Below are positions 1-7,503 of a stretch of 28,381 nucleotides of DNA, piece by piece. The notes below the pieces were generated by a model. The model saw nothing but the letters and a program-made list of their open reading frames with translations, had not been told where the DNA came from and ran no database searches. A program made the position numbers and the translations under genes. Position 1 is the first letter of the stretch. Every line of letters starts with the position of its first letter. Source of the stretch: Pleionea sp052032335 (GTDB lineage Bacteria; Pseudomonadota; Gammaproteobacteria; Enterobacterales; Kangiellaceae); the NCBI GenBank assembly GCA_052032335.1, contig JBPEWV010000014.1:1-28381 (forward strand), in the 5' to 3' direction.

Positions 1-15
1 GTCACGAGTAATAAA

Positions 16-42
16 AAAGCTGCTGTTTAATGAAGCAGCTTT
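16..42 (-). terminator. Terminator after xthA
   Basis: Perfect 9-bp inverted repeat (AAAGCTGCT / AGCAGCTTT) with a 9-nt loop. Read on the minus strand it is followed by a run of seven T. It lies about 60 bp past the xthA stop codon and is the likely end of the M61 peptidase-xthA transcript. Confidence 0.75.
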
Positions 43-60
43 AAAACATTACATTTCATT

Positions 61-106
61 CATTGAAATTCTTGCTTCATTGAAATTCTTGCTTCATTGA
101 ATTTCT
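61..106. repeat. 17-bp tandem repeat at xthA stop
   Basis: The 17-bp unit CATTGAAATTCTTGCTT occurs at 61-77 and 78-94. A partial, slightly diverged third copy at 95-106 overlaps the xthA stop codon (105-107). The array looks like slippage duplication of the xthA 3' end into its untranslated tail. No function is apparent. Confidence 0.8.
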
Positions 107-911
107 AAATATCAAACTCACTCCAAACCGGGGCATGATCCGAAGGTTTTTCCATCGCCCGAATATCGTAATCGATTCCAGCAGCGATGCAACGGTCATA
201 CAGTGCTTTGGTCGCAATAATTAAATCGATGCGCAGTCCCCTTTTCGGATCATCAGCAAACCCTTTGCTTCGGTAATCAAACCAACTGAATCGATCACTC
301 ACTTCTGGGAAGTGTTTACGAAACGTATCGTAGAATCCTTTGCCCAGCAAATTATTGAGCCACTCGCGCTCCTCAGGTAAAAAGCTACACTTTCCCGCAC
401 TTAACCAGCGCTTACGATTTTTTTCACCGATGCCTATGTCGATATCCTGATGTGAAATATTAAAGTCGCCAAGAATAATAAAGTCATCGCATTTTTCATC
501 ATCGACCATAGCGTTCAGACTGGCGTAAAACTTTTCTTTCGCAGGGAATTTCGTTTCGTGTGCACGATTTTCACCTTGAGGGAAATAACCGTTAAATATC
601 CCAACAGTTTTATCGCCAAATTGGTGGTAAGTTGTGATCGCACGGCGTTGCGCATCACTGTCATCATGAGAGAAACCTTTTACCACTTCTTTTGCCGGAG
701 TTTTTGAAAGTGTGGCGACACCGTAATGCCCTTTTTGACCGTGATACTCCACCGAATACCCGAGGGCTTCAACATCACTCACAGGAAACTCCGGATCCGC
801 CACTTTGGTTTCTTGTAAGCAAATGACATCGGGATTAAGGTTTCGCTGAACGGCTTCGAGTTGATGCAGTCGAGCACGGATACTGTTAATGTTAAAAGAT
901 ACAACTTTCAA
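105..911 (-). CDS. xthA: Exodeoxyribonuclease III
   Basis: AP endonuclease and 3'-5' exonuclease of base-excision repair, endonuclease/exonuclease/phosphatase fold, cytoplasmic. From the chosen start the protein is 268 residues, the same length as E. coli XthA, and it begins KVVSFNINSIRAR as the family does. Visible active-site motifs are LQETKV near the N-terminus, GYFPQG, LGDFNI and the C-terminal SDHAPVW. The start chosen is a TTG at 909-911, with AGGAG (920-924) eight bases upstream. A longer frame to 965 would add 18 residues absent from the family and would overlap the upstream gene's stop codon. The gene begins about 22 bp after the M61 peptidase stop, so the two are probably co-transcribed. 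The 3' end is marked by a short tandem repeat. Confidence 0.95.
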   Translation of the reverse strand: MKVVSFNINSIRARLHQLEAVQRNLNPDVICLQETKVADPEFPVSDVEALGYSVEYHGQKGHYGVATLSKTPAKEVVKGFSHDDSDAQRRAITTYHQFGDKTVGIFNGYFPQGENRAHETKFPAKEKFYASLNAMVDDEKCDDFIILGDFNISHQDIDIGIGEKNRKRWLSAGKCSFLPEEREWLNNLLGKGFYDTFRKHFPEVSDRFSWFDYRSKGFADDPKRGLRIDLIIATKALYDRCIAAGIDYDIRAMEKPSDHAPVWSEFDI

Positions 912-933
912 GTTTTTTGCTCCTGATAATGTT

Positions 934-2739
934 TTAAAGCCACTCAATCGCAGGCGTTGAATCACTATTAACCGATAAACTACAGGTGTCTGGTCTGGCA
1001 GTGGTTAATACAAAATTAGACACCATCAACTCGTCTCGACGAAAACTGTGTATGGTGCATTCTTGCTCCGGCTGCAACGAAGCAATCATTGATTCGAGAT
1101 TACTGGCATCAACTTTTAAACCATTGACTGCAATGATCACATCGCCTGTTGATAATCCGGCTCGATAGGCGTTCGAATCATGATACACTACATTAACTTC
1201 AGCACCCGAAGGGTGAGGTTTAATTAAAGCGCCCAAGTTAACGTCTGTTTTTGACTCGCTACTGACCAGCTCTTTATATCGGCTAACGGTATTCCAAGAA
1301 AGTTTTACTCCCGCTTTAGAAAGCAACTCGTCGAGCGGTAACTCGTCGGTAGAGTAAACCGCCGATTGAATAAACCCATCCAACTCAAGCTTGAATTCAT
1401 TTCGCAGGATTTTTTCGAGTTCTTTTTCGTTTAACCCTTTCTGGACCGCGCCATAGTTTCGCCACAATAGCTGCATAACGTGATCAAGAGACTGTTCATT
1501 GCCCGTCTGTTCGCGAATTAACAGATCCAGACATAATGCAATTAATTTCCCTTTGGCGTAATAGCTGACAATGGCATTGGGCGCGTTTTGATCTTGCATA
1601 TAAAAGCGTGTCCAGGCATCAAAGCTGGATTCGGCTGCTGACTGCAACGTGCGACCTTTACCTCGATGCACCCGGGTGATGACCTGCGCCAGACATTTTA
1701 AATATTGTTCACGATCGATCACGCCAGCTTGATAAACCAGGCGGTCTTCGTAATAAGAAGTAAAGCCCTCGAATATCCAAAGTTGTTGAGTGTAAGTTTC
1801 TTTCGACAAATCATATGGCAAAAATTGCGCAGGTTTAATCTGTTTGATGTTCCAGGTATGGAAGTATTCGTGGCTGCACAAGGTTAAAAAGTTAATATAA
1901 TCATCTGACACTTCCGACTCACCAACTTGTGGAAGATCTTTGCGACTGCAATGCAACGCCGTCGAACTGCGGTGTTCCAGGCCGCCATAACCGTCACCCA
2001 ATACGGTCACCAAGAATACGTATTTATCCACACAATCGGGCAGCTTACCAAACAATTCTATTTGTCTTTCACAAATGGGTATTAAATCATTAACAATCCG
2101 TTTAGTGTCGGCATTGTGCCGCCCATAAAAGGCTATTTCATGAGGGATCCCTTTGACATCAAAAGCTTCTATGGTTAACTCGCCCATTTCCACCGGATGG
2201 TCGATCAACGCCTGATAGTCTTCACACTCAAACTCACCGAAGCCATACTCATCTGGCTTATTGATTGAATTCGCTGCTGGCATGGACGTCGCCACTCGCC
2301 AATTTTTTGCAAATGGCATTTCTGGCTGATGCAGCGTTAAAACACACCTGACATCAGAAAACCCTTCGGGCTCTAGAAACAGACTGGTGCCATTGAAAAA
2401 CCCGTGCGTTTGATCAAGATGCGCTCCTCGCACAGACAGATCCCAGGCGTACACCTGATACTCAAGCGTTATCTTTCCCGCCTGATTATTCAGCCGCCAT
2501 TGGTGACCGTTTAATTTTTCGATGGGTAAATTCTTGCCCTGCTCATCCTGTGCATTTAACTCAATAATATGACGCGCGAAATGACGGATCATATAACTGC
2601 CGGGGATCCACTGAGGCAACGACAGCCTTTGGTTTTCTCGCGCACAAGAGATGGTCAGTCGTACTTTGAAGAGATGAGCCACTGCATCGGCAATCCAAAC
2701 CTCAAAATGCAGCTTTTGATTGACGTCGTATTCAGCCAC
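934..2739 (-). CDS. M61 family peptidase with PDZ domain
   Basis: Probable zinc metallo-aminopeptidase of family M61 (glycyl aminopeptidase-like), 601 residues, usual for the family. An N-terminal beta-rich M61 domain is followed by the gluzincin catalytic core: HEYFH at residues 290-294 supplies two zinc ligands and the catalytic Glu291, and WIFEGF places the third ligand at Glu324. GLEH at 253-256 fits the substrate-side exopeptidase motif. A PDZ domain occupies roughly 505-585 (AGLSTGDVIIAVNG). No signal peptide is seen, so it is presumably cytoplasmic. The start is GTG (2737-2739), with AGGGG six bases upstream. It is the first gene before xthA. The natural substrate cannot be told from sequence. 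Confidence 0.92.
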   Translation of the reverse strand: MAEYDVNQKLHFEVWIADAVAHLFKVRLTISCARENQRLSLPQWIPGSYMIRHFARHIIELNAQDEQGKNLPIEKLNGHQWRLNNQAGKITLEYQVYAWDLSVRGAHLDQTHGFFNGTSLFLEPEGFSDVRCVLTLHQPEMPFAKNWRVATSMPAANSINKPDEYGFGEFECEDYQALIDHPVEMGELTIEAFDVKGIPHEIAFYGRHNADTKRIVNDLIPICERQIELFGKLPDCVDKYVFLVTVLGDGYGGLEHRSSTALHCSRKDLPQVGESEVSDDYINFLTLCSHEYFHTWNIKQIKPAQFLPYDLSKETYTQQLWIFEGFTSYYEDRLVYQAGVIDREQYLKCLAQVITRVHRGKGRTLQSAAESSFDAWTRFYMQDQNAPNAIVSYYAKGKLIALCLDLLIREQTGNEQSLDHVMQLLWRNYGAVQKGLNEKELEKILRNEFKLELDGFIQSAVYSTDELPLDELLSKAGVKLSWNTVSRYKELVSSESKTDVNLGALIKPHPSGAEVNVVYHDSNAYRAGLSTGDVIIAVNGLKVDASNLESMIASLQPEQECTIHSFRRDELMVSNFVLTTARPDTCSLSVNSDSTPAIEWL

Positions 2740-3006
2740 TGTTTGCCCCTAATCTATTTAGCAAGCTAAATTCTAACTGATCCGGAGACTGGGTTAAATG
2801 CAATCTGGGTATCACCCAACTATAAAGTTATCTAAAGAAAATAACGCGTCTGAATCAACGAAAGTCACTTGCCCAATTCAAATCCAGCGATGCAGGGATT
2901 TTGACCGAAAGTCAGGTGTAAGATCAAAACAGGTCCACTTTTAGCCTGTGTGGTGTTAACACTGAGAAGGCGCTAAAGTCTCAATAGACTCGTTAATGCC
3001 ACTCTT

Positions 3007-3204
3007 TCATGCCACGAATCGGTCATCCACTTCATGTAGGTTCATTAATGCAATGTAGATTTCTACGCCCTCAACGGCCTTTTCTGGTGTTGAATAAGGA
3101 CCAAGTAAGTCCCCTTCGCGAGTTTTAAAATACCAGCTATTACATTGACTGGTGTATCGAGAACCTCGACGAAACTCTTCTTCAATTATGTCCGTACGTC
3201 GCAC
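3007..3204 (-). CDS. Small DUF6316-like protein
   Basis: A 65-residue soluble protein of unknown function. The central part (SWYFKTREGDLLGPY followed by an acidic helix with EKAVEGVEIYI) resembles the short gammaproteobacterial DUF6316 family as I remember it; this is not verified. The start is GTG (3202-3204), preceded by AAGGA about eight bases upstream, which supports translation. It stands alone between the M61 peptidase and a beta-barrel gene, all on the same strand but with gaps of about 200-270 bp, so it is probably transcribed separately. No signal peptide or membrane segment is present. Confidence 0.72.
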   Translation of the reverse strand: MRRTDIIEEEFRRGSRYTSQCNSWYFKTREGDLLGPYSTPEKAVEGVEIYIALMNLHEVDDRFVA

Positions 3205-3364
3205 GACAGCTTCCTTTTAAAAATGGGTTACACCATTCCCTGGTCGAAAATTCCTTCGAAACGCGCGCATTTTAATGTGAACCATGTCACATAAAAAGTG
3301 TTTTTTTTGTAAATTATTAACAATAAAAGAGTGGTGATTTCTGACTGGAAATTTAAAAGAATAG

Positions 3365-3391
3365 CAGCAGGCTGTTTGCCACAACCTGCTG
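3365..3391 (-). terminator. Possible terminator after beta-barrel gene
   Basis: Inverted repeat CAGCAGG / CCTGCTG (7 bp) lying 8 bp past the stop codon of the outer-membrane protein gene. The following T tract on the minus strand is weak (CTATTCTTTT), so this may be an inefficient terminator or an mRNA-end stabilising hairpin. Confidence 0.45.
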
Positions 3392-3398
3392 AATAATT

Positions 3399-3971
3399 TT
3401 AGAACCTGGCTCCGATCGACAACAAAAGTGCGTCCGATTCGTAGCTGGTGTTCATATAAAGCGGATCATCCACTTCCGGAAATGTCATATACTCCAGTTC
3501 CAGCATAAATTTGTCAAAATCGATACCGGCACCGATACCATAAGACAAACCAGTGGCACTTTCACTCTCATCTTCGTAACCACCTGCCGAATAAATGAAA
3601 CGTGATAAAACGATTCCGACACGCCCTTTCGCATAAAACTTACCTGGAGTTTTTGCAACCAGATAACCACCAAAGGCATTAAATTCATTTTTTGCCGTTT
3701 GACCAAGGTCAGCCGATAAGATGGGATCAACTTCTCCATCGGCAGAGAATGTCATAAAAAACTCCGTCGCTAACAATTCAGAAAACTGATAACCAAACGC
3801 TCCACCCACCGCTAAATACGAAGGGTCGATCGGTCCTTGTAACCAATCAGTATTTATTTGCCCCAAATGAAATTGCGCGTATTTCTTGGGCTGAAACGTG
3901 TTTTCAGAATCGTTTGCGAAGGTATTAGCCGCAAAAGCGACAAGTAAAAATCCGATAAGCGTACTTCTCAT
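3399..3971 (-). CDS. Outer membrane beta-barrel protein
   Basis: A 190-residue exported protein. It has a clear Sec signal peptide (MRSTLIGFLLVAFAANTFA, cleavage before ND) and then alternating hydrophobic/polar strands rich in Gly, Tyr and Phe. It ends in ...LLLSIGARF, and the terminal Phe is the usual recognition signal for the BAM complex. The size fits an 8-stranded barrel of the OmpA/OmpX/OmpW-like or 'porin family protein' kind. There is no OmpA peptidoglycan domain. It appears monocistronic. AAGGAATT sits just upstream of the ATG. Function (adhesin, small-molecule channel or structural barrel) is not decidable from sequence. Confidence 0.82.
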   Translation of the reverse strand: MRSTLIGFLLVAFAANTFANDSENTFQPKKYAQFHLGQINTDWLQGPIDPSYLAVGGAFGYQFSELLATEFFMTFSADGEVDPILSADLGQTAKNEFNAFGGYLVAKTPGKFYAKGRVGIVLSRFIYSAGGYEDESESATGLSYGIGAGIDFDKFMLELEYMTFPEVDDPLYMNTSYESDALLLSIGARF

Positions 3972-4122
3972 TTTTAATTCCTTTGGATTGAAAATAATGA
4001 TTATGTCCTATGAAATAGGCGGCGAGATACTAGCAAAAGATTCAAAGAATAGGAATGAGAGATATTAAATGAAACAACTTTCTGACTGACCGACCAATTC
4101 AAATTTACAGCATACTCAGATT

Positions 4123-4139
4123 CTAAGACATAATCTTAG
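4123..4139. repeat. Inverted repeat beyond tRNA-Leu units
   Basis: CTAAGA / TCTTAG, a 6-bp stem with a 5-nt loop, lies immediately beyond the distal tRNA-Leu-derived unit. It could end the tRNA transcript, but no T tract follows on the minus strand, so its role is uncertain. The rest of 3972-4122, upstream of the beta-barrel gene, shows nothing further apart from that gene's ribosome-binding site. Confidence 0.35.
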
Positions 4140-4140
4140 C

Positions 4141-4260
4141 ATTAGATTTTAAGAGAATAATTTTACTGAAAAGTACAAATAAGGATGGTGCCCGGGGCCG
4201 GAGACGACGGTCCGACGTTTCGGCCGGTTCAGGTTTTATGTCAAAACTTCGGCTTATGGC
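4141..4260 (-). repeat. Degenerate tRNA-Leu unit, distal copy
   Basis: Second of two degenerate copies downstream of tRNA-Leu. It keeps the last 18 nt of the tRNA-Leu gene exactly (CTCCGGCCCCGGGCACCA on the minus strand; CCA complement at 4186-4188). It is followed by the same AT-rich spacer that borders the real tRNA. The period to the next copy is 119 bp (4186 to 4305). The region corresponding to the tRNA body is only about 75 nt, the acceptor 5' strand is lost, and a strong hairpin (CCGA-loop-TCGG flanked by CGG/CCG) replaces the variable arm/T-arm region, so it cannot be a working tRNA. Confidence 0.8.
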
Positions 4261-4379
4261 GTTAACTTTAAGAGATAGATTTTATTCAGAAGTTTAACTA
4301 AGAATGGTGCCCGGGTCCTGAGTCGACGGTCCGACGATTCGGCCGGTTCAGGTTTTAAGTCACAACTTCGGATCTGAGC
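4261..4379 (-). repeat. Degenerate tRNA-Leu unit, proximal copy
   Basis: First degenerate copy after tRNA-Leu, offset by 119 bp (CCA complement at 4305-4307 versus 4424-4426 in the gene). On the minus strand it ends ACCCGGGCACCA. It keeps ACTTAAAA, the anticodon-loop sequence of tRNA-Leu(UAA), at the same distance (48 nt) from the CCA end. In between, the T-arm is destroyed and an internal hairpin shared with the distal copy is present. The leading spacer (about 44 bp) matches that of the real tRNA and of the distal copy. It is a tRNA-derived repeat, not a functional tRNA. Confidence 0.8.
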
Positions 4380-4423
4380 GTTAGATTTAGGAGAATAATT
4401 TTACTGAGAAATTTAACTAAGAA

Positions 4424-4510
4424 TGGTGCCCGGGGCCGGAGTCGAACCGGCACGGTGTTGCCACCGAGGGATTTTAAGTCCCTTGCGTCTACCAATTTCG
4501 CCACCCGGGC
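4424..4510 (-). tRNA. tRNA-Leu (UAA)
   Basis: An 87-nt class II tRNA. The acceptor stem GCCCGGG pairs with CCCGGGC, and CCA is encoded at the 3' end. The anticodon loop CTTAAAA gives anticodon UAA. There is a long variable arm (CGGTGGCAACACCG) and a T-arm GCCGG-TTCGACT-CCGGC. It is last in the Gly-Cys-Leu series after pgsA, the same order as E. coli glyW-cysT-leuZ. Two degenerate copies of its 3' part lie directly downstream. Confidence 0.97.
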
Positions 4511-4547
4511 ATACTGCTCTTTTAATAGAGCGAACCCTGTCAGGGAA

Positions 4548-4621
4548 TGGAGGCTGGGGTCGGAATCGAACCGGCGTACACGGAGTTGCAGTCCGCTGCA
4601 TAACCACTCTGCCACCCAGCC
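4548..4621 (-). tRNA. tRNA-Cys (GCA)
   Basis: A 74-nt tRNA. The acceptor stem GGCTGGG pairs with CCCAGCC, followed by discriminator U and encoded CCA. The anticodon loop CTGCAAC gives GCA, and the T-loop is GGTTCGATTCC. It lies 37 bp upstream of tRNA-Leu and probably shares its transcript. Confidence 0.97.
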
Positions 4622-4636
4622 ATCAATCAGGGATAA

Positions 4637-4664
4637 ACACTACTGATTAACAGCCCTGAGTCAA
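4637..4664 (-). promoter_or_regulatory. Possible promoter for tRNA-Cys/Leu
   Basis: On the minus strand a TTGACT -35 (4659-4664) is followed after 16 bp by a poor -10, TAGTGT (4637-4642). The -35 abuts and overlaps the T tract of the terminator after tRNA-Gly. A promoter is expected here if that terminator works, because Cys and Leu would otherwise be cut off. The weak -10 keeps confidence low. Confidence 0.35.
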
Positions 4665-4699
4665 AAAAACCTCGAGACTTTGTGAAGTTCGAGGTTTTT
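4663..4699 (-). terminator. Terminator between tRNA-Gly and tRNA-Cys
   Basis: AAAAACCTCGA (4665-4675) pairs with TCGAGGTTTTT (4689-4699), with an inner ACTT/AAGT stem and one bulged G. On the minus strand it is followed by seven T. It is a strong intrinsic terminator in form, placed between two tRNA genes that are usually co-transcribed. Confidence 0.75.
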
Positions 4700-4742
4700 A
4701 AACAACTTAAGCCTGAAACAACGTCGGCTTAAATTTAGAATT

Positions 4743-4818
<76 letters not shown>

Positions 4819-4837
4819 GTCGTGTTAAGTGCGGTGC

Positions 4838-4865
4838 ATTTTACAGTGTGAAACGAATCTGTCAA
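4838..4865 (-). promoter_or_regulatory. Strong promoter of tRNA-Gly
   Basis: On the minus strand a perfect TTGACA (4860-4865) is followed after 16 bp by TAAAAT (4838-4843). A GC-rich stretch (GCACCGCAC) lies at the start site, typical of growth-rate-controlled stable-RNA promoters. Transcription would begin about 10 bp before the tRNA. Confidence 0.75.
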
Positions 4866-4951
4866 GCACCATTTTTAATTTTTTTGGAGATTTGTATCAG
4901 CGGCTATTTATTGTTCAAAAACAAGCTGTTACAGCAACTCCGAGGACCCGC

Positions 4952-4979
4952 ATTATCCTTATAATTGTTTCGATGTCAA
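4952..4979 (-). promoter_or_regulatory. Upstream promoter overlapping pgsA end
   Basis: TTGACA (4974-4979) and GATAAT (4952-4957) with a 16-bp spacer on the minus strand. The -35 is built from the Leu-Thr codons near the pgsA C-terminus. It would be a second, tandem promoter for the tRNA genes. Confidence 0.5.
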
Positions 4980-5537
4980 GTAGGGCCAAGCCGCTTTTAT
5001 GTAAATATACATGGACCATAAAGTGAGGCCAACTGAAACATAAAGCGCGATATAACCCAGAATGATAAATAACGGATACCCATAGATATCAGCGATCGAA
5101 GGTTCTGTACCACCCAGAATGAGGAAGAATATGGCCCCTAACTGCCACAACGTTTTCACTTTGCCAATGAACGACACCTTTACATCGGTACTTTTACCGT
5201 ATTCAGCCATCCACTCGCGGAGCGCCGTTATGGTGATCTCACGACCTATAATTACCAGTGCGGGTACCGCAATCCAGGGCGTTTCGTAATGTTCAACAAT
5301 TAGAACGATTGAAATTACCACCATCAGTTTGTCGGCCACCGGGTCCAAAAACGCCCCCAGAGGCGACGTCATGTTAAAACGACGTGCAATATATCCATCA
5401 AACCAGTCTGTCCAACCCGCAATTGCAAAAATAATCGCAGCGCCTTCAAACCGCCAATCATAGGGCAGATAAAACACAACAACGAACACGGGAATCATTA
5501 AAATTCTAAAGCTGGTTAAAATATTTGGGATATTCAT
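4959..5537 (-). CDS. pgsA: Phosphatidylglycerophosphate synthase
   Basis: CDP-diacylglycerol-glycerol-3-phosphate 3-phosphatidyltransferase, the committed step of phosphatidylglycerol and cardiolipin synthesis, in the inner membrane. The 192 residues contain the full CDP-alcohol phosphotransferase signature: Asp44, Asp47-Gly48, Ala51-Arg52, Gly61, Asp65 and Asp69, within TDWFDGYIARR...GAFLDPVADK. Several hydrophobic segments follow (about 10-27, 34-42, 71-88 and two after residue 120). It sits about 100 bp downstream of uvrC, as in E. coli, with a perfect palindrome in the gap. The 3' end carries promoter-like elements for the following tRNA genes. Confidence 0.96.
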   Translation of the reverse strand: MNIPNILTSFRILMIPVFVVVFYLPYDWRFEGAAIIFAIAGWTDWFDGYIARRFNMTSPLGAFLDPVADKLMVVISIVLIVEHYETPWIAVPALVIIGREITITALREWMAEYGKSTDVKVSFIGKVKTLWQLGAIFFLILGGTEPSIADIYGYPLFIILGYIALYVSVGLTLWSMYIYIKAAWPYLTSKQL

Positions 5538-5583
5538 TAAAAATTTCTTATTGTCTGTTATTCTGACAAAAACCGCCTAACCT

Positions 5584-5597
5584 GAGTGTTAACACTC
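5584..5597. promoter_or_regulatory. 14-bp palindrome between uvrC and pgsA
   Basis: Perfect palindrome GAGTGTTAACACTC in the uvrC-pgsA gap. Its 11-bp core, GTGTTAACACT, recurs at about 2952-2962. It could be a regulator operator. No known factor is assigned. Confidence 0.3.
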
Positions 5598-5638
5598 TCT
5601 CACGTTTGAGGGAATTTGTGCAGATTGAATGTGTGGAT

Positions 5639-7468
5639 TTATTTTTCGTGCAGGTAATTATAAATCTTTTCTGCCAGATTGGTATTGATACCACGCACCT
5701 TTTTTAAATCTTCCAAAGCGGCAGACTCAATATTTTGCAAACCTCCAAAATGCTTCAGCAACTCTTGTCGCTTTTTGGCTCCGACACCCGGAATTTCTTC
5801 CAGCCAAGACTTAACTCTGGCTTTACCGCGGCGACTGCGATGCCCTGCAATGGCAAACCGATGCGCTTCGTCCCGAATGTGCTGGATCAAGTGCAAGGAT
5901 AACGATTGTTCCGGAAGAACCTGTGCAATGCTCGCGCCCGTTCTGAAAATCTGCTCCATTCCGAGCCGTCTTTCTGGCCCTTTTGCGACACCGATACAAG
6001 TTACTTCACTCAATCCAAGTTCATCCAGCGCGCGTTGAGCGGCTTTCAATTGACCTTTACCACCGTCAATTAAAATTAACTCGGGAATATCCGCCTGTTC
6101 TTTAATCACTCGTGCATAACGACGAGAAACCGCCTGTTCAATCGCCGCGTAATCGTCTCCGGGCGTAACATCTTTGATATTAAACCGGCGATAACTCTGG
6201 CGATCGGGCGCGCCTTCTTTAAACACTACACAAGAAGCAACCGTGCCCTCCCCCATGGTGTGACTAATATCAAAACATTCCATGTGGTTTGGTAGTTGTT
6301 GTAATTTCAAGTCTTCCTGCAACGCCTTCAGTTTCTTTGACTGATTGGTTTGTAAATTTAGCTTCGATAACAAAGTCTGCTGACAGTTTTGATTGGCTAA
6401 TTTTAGCCAGCTGGCACGATCAGAACGCACCTTCGACGAGACTCTGACCTGCCGCTGGGCGATTTCACGAATCGCGGCAGCTAACACCTCTGTATCAGCA
6501 GAACTCTCACTCAGAATCACTTCTGAAGGCACTTCCCGTTTGGTTAAATAGTATTGAACAATAAACGACTCAGCTAGGTCGGCAATCGAATTGATGGAGG
6601 TGATCTTGGGGAAAAAGCTTTTGGTACCCAATACTTTGCCCTGACGAATAAACACAATAACGACGCAAGCCACACCCGCTTTAATGGCAAAAGAAAAAAT
6701 ATCGAGATCAACTTCTGCACCAGAAATTACCTGTTTTTCAACCACTTTTCGCATACTGCTGATTTGATCGCGAAAGTAGGCTGCCGTTTCAAACTCCAGA
6801 TTTTGTGACGCTTGCTCCATTCGAGCCTTTAACTCATCCATTACCTGCTCATCTTTTCCCTGATAAAACAGACGAGTCAGTTTTACATCTTGTGCATAAT
6901 CTTCTTTCGAAATGTAGTTCACGCAAGGCGCGGTACATCGCTTAATTTGATATTGCAAACAGGGTCTTGAACGATTCTTAAACACCGAGTCTTCACACTG
7001 TCGAACTCGAAATAATTTTTGAATTAACGACAAGCTTTGTCGAACGGCGCCAGAGCTGGGAAACGGTCCAAAATAATCCCCTTTGGCTTTTTTCGCACCG
7101 CGATGATACGCCAGTCTTGGGTAATCCCCTTTCGACAAATAAACATAGGGATAAGACTTATCGTCGCGAAACAACACGTTGTAACGAGGCTTCAACTCTT
7201 TGATCAAATTGTTTTCGAGTAACAAAGCTTCGGTTTCGGTATTGGTGATTGTGTATTCAATGCCACAAACTTGCTTAACCATGACCTGGGTTTTAACCGA
7301 CAAGTCAGATTTATTGAAATAACTGGAGACGCGTTTTTTTAAATTTTTGGCTTTACCAACGTAGATTACCTGCTGCTCTTTATCGAGCATGCGGTAAACA
7401 CCAGGTTTTGCGGTTAACTGCGAAAGAAAAGACTTAACATCAAAGTCAGAATCAGGATGGGTACTCAT
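5639..7468 (-). CDS. uvrC: UvrABC excinuclease subunit C
   Basis: Makes both incisions in nucleotide excision repair after UvrB loading at the lesion. The 609 residues match E. coli UvrC (610). Domains in order: GIY-YIG nuclease at about 20-100 (GVYRMLDK...VIYVGKAKNLKKRV), the cysteine cluster around CLQYQIKRCTAPC, a UVR motif for UvrB contact at about 210-245, the RNase H-like 5' nuclease (ECFDISHTMGEGTVASCVVF, then ELILIDGGKGQL), and a C-terminal helix-hairpin-helix pair (EIPGVGAKKRQELLKHFGG). It follows gacA/uvrY by 35 bp. A hairpin with a T run fills that gap and there is no strong Shine-Dalgarno sequence, so expression may be low or partly uncoupled from gacA. Confidence 0.97.
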   Translation of the reverse strand: MSTHPDSDFDVKSFLSQLTAKPGVYRMLDKEQQVIYVGKAKNLKKRVSSYFNKSDLSVKTQVMVKQVCGIEYTITNTETEALLLENNLIKELKPRYNVLFRDDKSYPYVYLSKGDYPRLAYHRGAKKAKGDYFGPFPSSGAVRQSLSLIQKLFRVRQCEDSVFKNRSRPCLQYQIKRCTAPCVNYISKEDYAQDVKLTRLFYQGKDEQVMDELKARMEQASQNLEFETAAYFRDQISSMRKVVEKQVISGAEVDLDIFSFAIKAGVACVVIVFIRQGKVLGTKSFFPKITSINSIADLAESFIVQYYLTKREVPSEVILSESSADTEVLAAAIREIAQRQVRVSSKVRSDRASWLKLANQNCQQTLLSKLNLQTNQSKKLKALQEDLKLQQLPNHMECFDISHTMGEGTVASCVVFKEGAPDRQSYRRFNIKDVTPGDDYAAIEQAVSRRYARVIKEQADIPELILIDGGKGQLKAAQRALDELGLSEVTCIGVAKGPERRLGMEQIFRTGASIAQVLPEQSLSLHLIQHIRDEAHRFAIAGHRSRRGKARVKSWLEEIPGVGAKKRQELLKHFGGLQNIESAALEDLKKVRGINTNLAEKIYNYLHEK

Positions 7469-7475
7469 ATTTCGT

Positions 7476-7501
7476 AAAAAGGGATTGGCTTCGCCAATCC
7501 C
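7476..7501 (-). terminator. Hairpin with T run between gacA and uvrC
   Basis: Perfect 9-bp stem GGGATTGGC / GCCAATCCC with a 3-nt loop (7481-7501). On the minus strand TTTTT follows, and the uvrC ATG begins 8 nt later. It has the form of an intrinsic terminator or attenuator inside the operon. Confidence 0.6.
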
Positions 7502-7503
7502 GA

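Noticed and set aside
4305..4380. Proximal tRNA-Leu unit as a functional second tRNA
   Set aside because: The acceptor 5' strand does not pair with the CCCGGGC end, and the D- and T-arms cannot form. Only the anticodon-loop sequence and the 3' end survive.
4355..4650. Open frames on both strands of 60-90 codons across the tRNA-Cys and tRNA-Leu genes
   Set aside because: They are translations of tRNA sequence. The tRNAs fold fully and explain the region.
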